7,613 bases of DNA from Clostridia bacterium (lineage in GTDB: Bacteria > Bacillota > Clostridia > Oscillospirales > CAG-272). The position numbers and the translations under genes are program-made. The stretch spans positions 1 through 7,613 of the forward strand of contig JAFTKV010000098.1 in the NCBI GenBank assembly GCA_017453085.1, written 5' to 3'. Below, piece by piece: positions 1 to 4,337 of the stretch (position 1 is its first letter; every line of letters begins with the position of its first letter). Under the pieces are notes generated by a model, which saw nothing but the letters and a program-made list of their open reading frames with translations, made no database searches and was not told where the DNA came from.

Positions 1-61
1 GGTGGGACGGACGGCACAGTTTGTGCTGGGCGCAGGCAGCTACCTTGTTCGGGAGTGCTGA
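1..61 (+). CDS. Probable 3' end of an unidentified gene (partial)
   Basis: Frame 2 is open from the window edge to a TGA at 59-61 and reads VGRTAQFVLGAGSYLVREC. This is the most protein-like of the three forward frames. The stop falls 8 bases before the TTGACA of the next promoter, which is a natural gene end. Only 19 residues are visible, so no family can be assigned, and the stretch could still be noncoding. Confidence 0.3.
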   Translation, partial: VGRTAQFVLGAGSYLVREC

Positions 62-69
62 AAAAAGTC

Positions 70-98
70 TTGACAAAACCAAAATAATATGTTATACT
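70..98 (+). promoter_or_regulatory. Sigma70/SigA-type promoter
   Basis: TTGACA at 70-75 and TATACT at 93-98 are separated by exactly 17 bases, a near-consensus housekeeping promoter. Transcription should begin around 104-106, at the first base of a small hairpin (GGAAAG 104-109 with CTTTCC 115-120). It drives the leader and the membrane protein at 203. Confidence 0.85.
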
Positions 99-103
99 AA
101 AAA

Positions 104-172
104 GGAAAGAAAGACTTTCCGACAAAATCAAAGCTCCTGTGGACGGAAGTCTGCAGGAGCTGTGCGGTTTTT
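104..172 (+). promoter_or_regulatory. Structured leader with GNRA-capped 13-bp hairpin
   Basis: The strands 132-144 and 149-161 form a continuous 13-bp stem with two G-U wobbles, closed by a GGAA (GNRA) tetraloop at 145-148. Five Ts follow at 168-172, six bases after the stem, so it could be a weak terminator/attenuator or the 3' end of a short RNA. A competing pairing is possible: AGACTT plus CCG (112-121, one bulged T) with CGGAAGTCT (144-152). That pairing would break both this hairpin and the 5' hairpin at 104-120. I recognise no known riboswitch family here. Confidence 0.5.
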
Positions 173-202
173 CGGGGAATTTGCCAATAGAGGGGGAACA
201 AA

Positions 203-571
203 ATGAGAATCTGCTTGGACGTTTGCCGTGTAGTGAAGATAATCCTGATTGCCCTTTGCGTGTTTCTTTTGATCGTGGTACCGCTCATCACGATGTATAC
301 CACATATGACGGCCCATCGCCATCGTTGAAAACTTTTTTTCAAGAAGTTCTTTATGTGTTACCTCTGCTCCCTTGTTTGCTGATGTTGATTTTTCCCGTT
401 ATCGCTGCCGAACAATGGCTGCAAACGAACATTTGGGATCTGAGCCGTACAAAGCTGAAACGGCGGCTGTGGATTTTGGCAATTTGCGAGATCGTTTTGC
501 TGGCGGTCATTCTGGCAATGGTGATAATAGGCAGTGAGATAAACCATTCGCTTCTTATGTCGATTGAATGA
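203..571 (+). CDS. Small three-helix membrane protein, unknown function
   Basis: A 122-residue protein that I do not recognise. Three hydrophobic segments are visible at about residues 12-32, 49-69 and 90-110. The basic stretch RTKLKRR at 82-88, between helices 2 and 3, and the basic N-terminus (R2, R9, K12) predict an inside N-terminus and an outside C-terminus under the positive-inside rule. The ATG at 203 is supported by a purine-rich GAGGGGG at 190-196. The gene has its own promoter and leader at 70-172 and ends 81 bases before the next start, so it is probably a separate unit from the radical SAM operon. No catalytic motif, signal peptide or lipobox is visible. It could be a transporter accessory, an immunity-type or a stress membrane protein, but nothing in the sequence chooses among these. 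Confidence 0.75.
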   Translation: MRICLDVCRVVKIILIALCVFLLIVVPLITMYTTYDGPSPSLKTFFQEVLYVLPLLPCLLMLIFPVIAAEQWLQTNIWDLSRTKLKRRLWILAICEIVLLAVILAMVIIGSEINHSLLMSIE

Positions 572-610
572 AAATTTGCCCGATCCTGAGGGTTTTCGCC
601 TTTTCATTCG

Positions 611-616
611 TATAAT
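611..616 (+). promoter_or_regulatory. Perfect -10 element upstream of the radical SAM operon
   Basis: TATAAT occurs at 611-616. The matching -35 region (about 588-593, GAGGGT) is poor and there is no TG extension, so this promoter may be weak or need an activator. The predicted start near 623 leaves a leader of about 30 bases before the operon's first ATG. Confidence 0.5.
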
Positions 617-652
617 GGATGAAAGAAGCATTTTATGGAAAGGAGCCTCCTT

Positions 653-1387
653 ATGAAAGGCAAAGAGAAATGTAAAATCCTGAAGGAAATCCGCGCGCAG
701 ATCGCTGCCGCCAACGACATTGCTTGGGTGACCGAGGAGTGCCCCCACAAGGGAGATTGCCGCGGCACCTGCCCCAAGTGCGAAGCAGAGGTGCGCAAGC
801 TGGAGCGTGAGCTGGAGCGCCGTCGTGCGCTGGGCAAAACCGTCGCCGTAGTGGGACTGTCCGCCGGGCTGATCGTGGCGACTTCCTCCTGTGCGGAGCT
901 GTCGGCGATCGGCGGCAATCAGCTGGACGGTGATATGATAGCCCCTGCCTCCACCACTACGCCGGAGCTGCAAGGGGGAATGACTCTTCCGCCCGACATC
1001 ACCGATGCGCTGGACGGCGATATTGACCTCGGCGGTGTTCCTCCTCTTCCTCCCGTGACCACCGAAGAGATTCCCGAGCTGGGCTGTGAGCCGCTTCCTG
1101 TGTATTATCTCACCGATTTCACCTTGTACGACAGCGAAACGATGTACGTGGCAACCGGCGATTTCAATCTGTACGACGTGGTAGAGGGCGAGGAAGGCCC
1201 CTCCGGTATCACGGAATCGATGTATAACGGCGATTTCTTTATGCTGGTGGGCGATAACGGCACTGAAGAAAGCCCCGCATGGTTGTATCTGGTGCGCTGC
1301 CGTGGCGTGCTGTACGCCATCGACGAATACGATCTCACTCATTTCGCCAAGGTGTACGCTCCCGCCGATCAGCAGGAAGCAAAATGA
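653..1387 (+). CDS. Cys-cluster membrane-anchored/lipoprotein-like protein, putative partner of the adjacent radical SAM enzyme
   Basis: A 244-residue protein of unknown function. Domains in order: a basic N-terminal helix (1-25); a C-x5-C-x3-C-x2-C cluster (C30, C36, C40, C43) that could bind metal; a charged ELERELERRR helix (50-59); a hydrophobic segment (63-76) ending in the lipobox-like TSSC at 77-80; then an acidic, Pro/Thr-rich region with three LxGx units at residues 91, 106 and 120; and a C-terminal domain (about 145-235) rich in Tyr, Asp and Gly with C145 and C216. If C80 is lipidated, the N-terminal 79 residues would be an unusually long signal region; otherwise 63-79 is a transmembrane anchor with the rest outside. 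The ATG at 653 is preferred over 635 because AAAGGAG at 639-645 lies seven bases upstream. It overlaps the radical SAM gene by four bases (ATGA). A role as maturation substrate is inference. Confidence 0.85.
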   Translation: MKGKEKCKILKEIRAQIAAANDIAWVTEECPHKGDCRGTCPKCEAEVRKLERELERRRALGKTVAVVGLSAGLIVATSSCAELSAIGGNQLDGDMIAPASTTTPELQGGMTLPPDITDALDGDIDLGGVPPLPPVTTEEIPELGCEPLPVYYLTDFTLYDSETMYVATGDFNLYDVVEGEEGPSGITESMYNGDFFMLVGDNGTEESPAWLYLVRCRGVLYAIDEYDLTHFAKVYAPADQQEAK

Positions 1388-2010
1388 AGCCCATTTTCCC
1401 TTCCATCGGCTATTCCAGACTCCGAATGGAGGTGGACGGTGAAGGCGTGACCACGCTGGTCTGCGCCCAGGGCTGTCCTCTCCGATGCAAATACTGCATC
1501 AACCCCGAAAGCTCGCGGGATCGGGGGCGTCCCCGCTATATTTTCACTCCCGAAAGCCTCTACGAGGCGGTGAAGATCGACTCCCTCTACTTCCTTGCCA
1601 CCGGAGGCGGGATCATGTTCGGCGGCGGAGAGCCGCTTCTGTACCCGGATTTTATAGAGGAGTTTGCAAAACTCGCTCCCGATTGGAAGCTTTATTGCGA
1701 GACCTCTCTCTGGGTAAGTCCACGTGCTGTGGAGCGGGCGGCACAGATCGTGGATCATTTTGCGGTGGACATCAAGGAAACCGATCCCGAGATCTACCGC
1801 TCCTACACGGGAAGACCCTTTGACCGAGCGGGAGAGAATCTGCGCCTGCTCCTGTCGCTGGTAGGAGCGGACAGAATCACCGTTCGCCTGCCCTTGATCC
1901 CCGGTTACAACACCGACGCTCACCGAGATCGCAGCGAAGCACTGCTCCGGGAGTGGGGTGTGACGAGGTTCGATCGGTTCAATTATGTGATAAAGGAGAA
2001 AAATCGATGA
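1384..2010 (+). CDS. Short radical SAM protein, glycyl-radical-activase (PflA)-like
   Basis: A 208-residue radical SAM enzyme. The CPLRCKYC motif (C31, C35, C38) binds the SAM-cleaving [4Fe-4S] cluster, and an extra C27 lies four residues before it. GGGEP at 80-84 is the SAM-binding glycine motif. DIKETDPEIYRSYTG (129-143) and RLPLIPGYN later in the chain match the signature of pyruvate-formate-lyase-activating enzymes. There is no ferredoxin-like insert and no SPASM extension, and it is somewhat shorter than typical PflA (about 240-250). No glycyl radical enzyme gene lies in the window. The start overlaps the upstream stop by ATGA, with AGGAAG at 1375-1379 as ribosome site, so translation is probably coupled. 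In this context a role in modifying the neighbouring protein is more likely than activating a distant lyase, but that is inference. It is probably cytoplasmic. Confidence 0.9.
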   Translation: MKPIFPSIGYSRLRMEVDGEGVTTLVCAQGCPLRCKYCINPESSRDRGRPRYIFTPESLYEAVKIDSLYFLATGGGIMFGGGEPLLYPDFIEEFAKLAPDWKLYCETSLWVSPRAVERAAQIVDHFAVDIKETDPEIYRSYTGRPFDRAGENLRLLLSLVGADRITVRLPLIPGYNTDAHRDRSEALLREWGVTRFDRFNYVIKEKNR

Positions 2011-3077
2011 AAAAGCTGCTTTCGCTACTACTGGCAACCCTCACTGCGCTGTCGCTTTGCGCCTGTGCGGATATGGGAGAGTCTGCAGGCTCCGACGATG
2101 TGCCCGAAGCGCAATATCCCACCTACACCGTCACTGCAAATTACGACTACGGTATGCACGTCCCCAATCGGGCGACGATGCTGTACAGCTCCAGTACGCT
2201 TTTTTTCGCTCTGCCCGAGGGCTTTGATCCGCCCGTTGCGGGAGATGAGTTTACCGTTTCCTACACGGGTCAGCTGCTGATTCAGGAGTCCTATCCCTCC
2301 ACCGTGGTGATCACGGAGGGCGAGATTGTCAAGGTGACTGCCGAGCTTGCGGTGATGCGCACGGTGCGGTACAATGCGGCGGATCAGTCGCTCACTCTGT
2401 TGGACGAGAACGGGGAGTCGATCGCGCTTGCTACGGGTAGCATTCAATTTCCAAAGTATTATCTCATTGGTACGGAAGGCGAATATGTCGAGCTGTCTAC
2501 CTTGACCGAGGATATCGTATTGTACGGCTCAATGTCTCCCACCGAGCAAAAGAGCGGCGGAGGAATCACCTTCAGCGGCTTGTATAAGGTCAATCCTCGC
2601 CCGATCACCGATGAGGCGAAAATCCGTCAGGCAGGAGACAAAATTGTGAAATCTCAGTATGGAATCAGCGATTTGTCTGCCTACAAGCTGCGTATAGACG
2701 AACACGCCGACGGTAGCAAATATCACCTGCAGTATGAATTGTATATTGGCAAATACAGAACGAATGAAGAAATTTGGATAGAGTTATCGACCGCCTTGCA
2801 GTGTCTGAGAGCCAGTTATCTCAACCGGGGAGATTACTCTCGCTTTTTGAAAAATGCTACTCCTCAAGCGGTTTCTGCCGCCGAGGATCGGCTCCGAGCA
2901 AAGATCGGCGATCAAGAAGGCGGTTCCGGATTCTATCTGCAAATCGATCAGGAGGGGTTCCTTTGTCTGGCGGCGGAGTTCATTGTTCCTGTCGATCCGT
3001 CTGAGCAGGACGAGATGGCGGGCTGCATCGATCATAAGCACGTCTTCTATACCGAACGGATTTGCGGGGCGAATTGA
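2007..3077 (+). CDS. Lipoprotein of unknown function, third gene of the radical SAM operon
   Basis: A 356-residue protein with a textbook lipoprotein signal: MKKLLSLLLATL followed by the lipobox LCAC at 17-20, so C20 should be lipidated and the mature protein anchored outside the membrane. The region after the lipobox is acidic and flexible. Residues near 80-130 contain a VSYTGQLLIQESYPSTV stretch resembling the small beta-barrel (OB-like, DUF3221-type) domain of Firmicute lipoproteins; this is a tentative resemblance. The C-terminal half is mixed alpha/beta and ends with a cluster of Cys and His residues (CIDHKH...C). The start at 2007 overlaps the radical SAM stop by ATGA and is preceded by AAAGGAG at 1992-1998, eight bases away; an upstream in-frame ATG at 1953 lies inside the previous gene and is rejected. 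Function unknown, presumably linked to its two partners. Confidence 0.85.
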   Translation: MKKLLSLLLATLTALSLCACADMGESAGSDDVPEAQYPTYTVTANYDYGMHVPNRATMLYSSSTLFFALPEGFDPPVAGDEFTVSYTGQLLIQESYPSTVVITEGEIVKVTAELAVMRTVRYNAADQSLTLLDENGESIALATGSIQFPKYYLIGTEGEYVELSTLTEDIVLYGSMSPTEQKSGGGITFSGLYKVNPRPITDEAKIRQAGDKIVKSQYGISDLSAYKLRIDEHADGSKYHLQYELYIGKYRTNEEIWIELSTALQCLRASYLNRGDYSRFLKNATPQAVSAAEDRLRAKIGDQEGGSGFYLQIDQEGFLCLAAEFIVPVDPSEQDEMAGCIDHKHVFYTERICGAN

Positions 3078-3237
3078 TCCCCGTGGGGAGTGAGATTTAG
3101 GCTCCCGATCCGCCCGAGGGAAACGCGAAATTGCGGGCACATATGGAATGCGCCCCTGCGATTCGCAACCCTCCCGCAACTTGTAAACATTTTGTAAATA
3201 TCGCAAAATCGCTATTTCCTATTGTCCTCTTCTGTGT
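3078..3237. other. Intergenic region, no gene
   Basis: No credible coding frame is visible. It holds loose secondary structure: GGGAG 3086-3090 with CTCCC 3102-3106, and TTGCGGG 3131-3137 with CCCGCAA 3173-3179 enclosing a small TGCG-ATT-CGCA hairpin. Neither is followed by a T-run, so I cannot identify a terminator for the radical SAM operon. The last 60 bases are A/T-rich promoter DNA. Confidence 0.6.
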
Positions 3238-3243
3238 TATAAT
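3235..3243 (+). promoter_or_regulatory. Extended -10 promoter of rpsO
   Basis: TGTTATAAT at 3235-3243 is an extended -10 (TG-n-TATAAT). The -35 position (3215-3220, TTTCCT) is weak, as is usual for extended -10 promoters. Transcription should begin near 3250, at the base of a 9-bp hairpin. Confidence 0.65.
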
Positions 3244-3247
3244 AACC

Positions 3248-3418
3248 TCTGCGAGCGCAAATTTGCTCGCAGAAAGAATCGGAGACTCGGTGAACGGGTT
3301 AATACCGACGGCGGCTTTCCCAAAGGGCGCAACTCCCCCTTCGGACAGTACCGTACACGGTTATTCACCTGCCGTTTTCTGAGTTTTTCGAAAATATTAT
3401 TTTATGAGGTGAAACACC
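3248..3418 (+). promoter_or_regulatory. rpsO leader RNA with a candidate Shine-Dalgarno switch
   Basis: About 170 bases of untranslated leader. It opens with a 9-bp hairpin (TCTGCGAGC 3248-3256 with GCTCGCAGA 3265-3273). TTCACCT at 3364-3370 is perfectly complementary to AGGTGAA at 3407-3413, the ribosome binding site, and its first six bases are also complementary to GGTGAA at 3289-3294. The two pairings exclude each other. A third option is a tiny GGTG-AAA-CACC hairpin (3408-3418) abutting the ATG. S15 is known to repress its own translation through leader structures that differ between phyla, so an autoregulatory site fits; the fold itself is my reading by eye. Confidence 0.5.
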
Positions 3419-3685
3419 ATGCTTCAGAAAGAAGTAAAGACCGGCATCATTACCGAGTATGCTACCCACGAGGGCGACACCGGATCGGTTGAGGTACAGG
3501 TTGCTGTACTGACCAAGCGTATCAACGATCTGACTGCTCACCTGAAGGTTAACCCCAAGGACCACCACAGCCGTCGCGGCCTGCTGAAAATGGTAGGTAA
3601 GAGACGTAACCTGCTGGGCTACCTCCAGAAGAAGGACATCGAGCGCTACCGTGCTCTGATCGAAAGACTGGGTCTCAGAAAGTAA
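3419..3685 (+). CDS. rpsO: 30S ribosomal protein S15
   Basis: An 88-residue protein of full S15 length. Family hallmarks are visible: the THEGDTGSVEVQVAVLTKRI segment, followed by NDLTAHLKVNPKDHHSRRGL, GKRRNLLGYL and the C-terminal RYRALIERLGLRK. S15 binds the central domain of 16S rRNA early in 30S assembly and bridges to the large subunit. The ATG at 3419 is set by GAGGTG at 3406-3411. A strong terminator follows directly. The pnp gene downstream is the classic rpsO neighbour in bacteria. Nothing in the coding sequence is unusual. Confidence 0.98.
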   Translation: MLQKEVKTGIITEYATHEGDTGSVEVQVAVLTKRINDLTAHLKVNPKDHHSRRGLLKMVGKRRNLLGYLQKKDIERYRALIERLGLRK

Positions 3686-3688
3686 GCC

Positions 3689-3717
3689 AAAGGCGTAGCC
3701 CTGCTACGCCTTTTTTT
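3689..3717 (+). terminator. Intrinsic terminator of rpsO
   Basis: AAAGGCGTAGC (3689-3699) pairs with GCTACGCCTTT (3703-3713) around a CCT loop, with seven Ts at 3711-3717. It starts four bases after the rpsO stop. pnp expression must come from read-through or a promoter that I could not identify. Confidence 0.92.
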
Positions 3718-3751
3718 CCGTAGAAAAGCGGTGCTTGCCGCTTTTCTGCGG
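3718..3751. repeat. Long inverted repeat between rpsO and pnp
   Basis: The strands 3718-3731 and 3738-3751 form a 14-bp stem with one T-G wobble around the loop TGCTTG. No T-run follows it, so it is not a normal + strand terminator. It lies directly after the rpsO terminator. A double-strand-specific cleavage site (as RNase III cuts in the E. coli pnp leader) is possible, but this is inference. Confidence 0.6.
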
Positions 3752-3770
3752 AGAAAGAACCTGTTCACAA

Positions 3771-3886
3771 GTCCGCAAGGACGCCGCATAGCGAAAGGGT
3801 ATTTCCGTTTGGCCGTCTGCAGTGCGATCAAATGCACCCGAGACTCGGATGTATCTGTTTGCACTATAGACAAACGCCCCTTTCGC
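3771..3886 (+). promoter_or_regulatory. Structured pnp leader RNA candidate
   Basis: GCGAAAGGG at 3791-3799 is perfectly complementary to CCCTTTCGC at 3878-3886, a 9-bp long-range stem. Inside it are local hairpins: GTGC/GCAC (3822-3837), CCGA-GAC-TCGG (3838-3848) and GTTTG/CAAAC (3857-3875). A separate GTCC-GCAA-GGAC hairpin with a GNRA loop lies just upstream (3771-3782). The ribosome site follows 20 bases later. pnp autoregulation through its 5' leader is established in E. coli, with a different structure; I know no named motif matching this one. Confidence 0.5.
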
Positions 3887-3920
3887 AAGAATTTACAAAA
3901 ATTGAAAGGAAGAAAAAGTT

Positions 3921-4337
3921 ATGGTAACGTCCTCTACTCTGGAATTCAAGAATTACAAAGTATTTGAAACCACTCTCGCAGGCCGTCCTCTCGTTGTAGA
4001 GACCGGCAAAATGGCAGGCCTGGCCAACGGCTCCTGCCTTGTTAAGTACGGCGAAACCGCTGTACTGTGTACCGCTACCGCATCCGAAAAGCCCCGTGAC
4101 GGCATCGATTTCCTGCCCCTCTCCGTAGACTTCGACGAGAAGCTCTACGCTGTCGGCAAGATCCCCGGCGGCTATCTCCGCCGTGAGGGCAGACCCTCCG
4201 AGAAGGCGATCCTCACCTCCCGTGTCATCGACCGTCCCGTTCGTCCCCTGTTCCCCAAGGATCTGCGTAACGACGTAGCCTCACCCTCACCGTTATGGCA
4301 GTTGATTACGACTGCTCCCCCGAGATCACCGCGATGA
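3921..4337 (+). CDS. pnp: PNPase N-terminal fragment, before the frameshift
   Basis: 138 codons as read. Residues 1-120 are authentic PNPase: ETGKMAGLANGSCLVKYGETAVLCTAT of the first RNase PH-like domain, then FLPLSVDFDEKLYAVGKIPGGYLRREGRPSEKAIL and RVIDRPVRPLFPKDLRNDV, the RNA-channel motifs. The last 18 residues, after NDVA, are out of frame (SPSPLWQLITTAPPRSPR) up to the TGA at 4335-4337. On its own this fragment would lack the second RNase PH domain and its catalytic aspartates, and so would be inactive. Confidence 0.7.
   Translation: MVTSSTLEFKNYKVFETTLAGRPLVVETGKMAGLANGSCLVKYGETAVLCTATASEKPRDGIDFLPLSVDFDEKLYAVGKIPGGYLRREGRPSEKAILTSRVIDRPVRPLFPKDLRNDVASPSPLWQLITTAPPRSPR

Noticed and set aside
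359..1342. A 327-codon open frame on the - strand
   Set aside because: It lies antisense to two + strand genes that have good ribosome sites and recognisable features. Its product is low-complexity His/Gln/Arg-rich sequence with no family motif, typical of a shadow frame in G/C-rich coding DNA.
3282..3290. GAGACTCGG shared by the rpsO leader (3282-3290) and the pnp leader (3840-3848)
   Set aside because: A nine-base match could mark a common regulator, but the flanking bases and the predicted folds differ, so chance is more likely.
3131..3382. An 83-codon + strand frame before rpsO
   Set aside because: It starts at TTG without a ribosome site and runs through the rpsO promoter and structured leader; its amino acid sequence shows no protein-like pattern beyond one hydrophobic patch.
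4280..4297. Programmed -1 ribosomal frameshifting in pnp
   Set aside because: A -1 step at GCC would give the right protein, but there is no slippery heptamer and PNPase is not known to be recoded. A sequence error or mutation is simpler.
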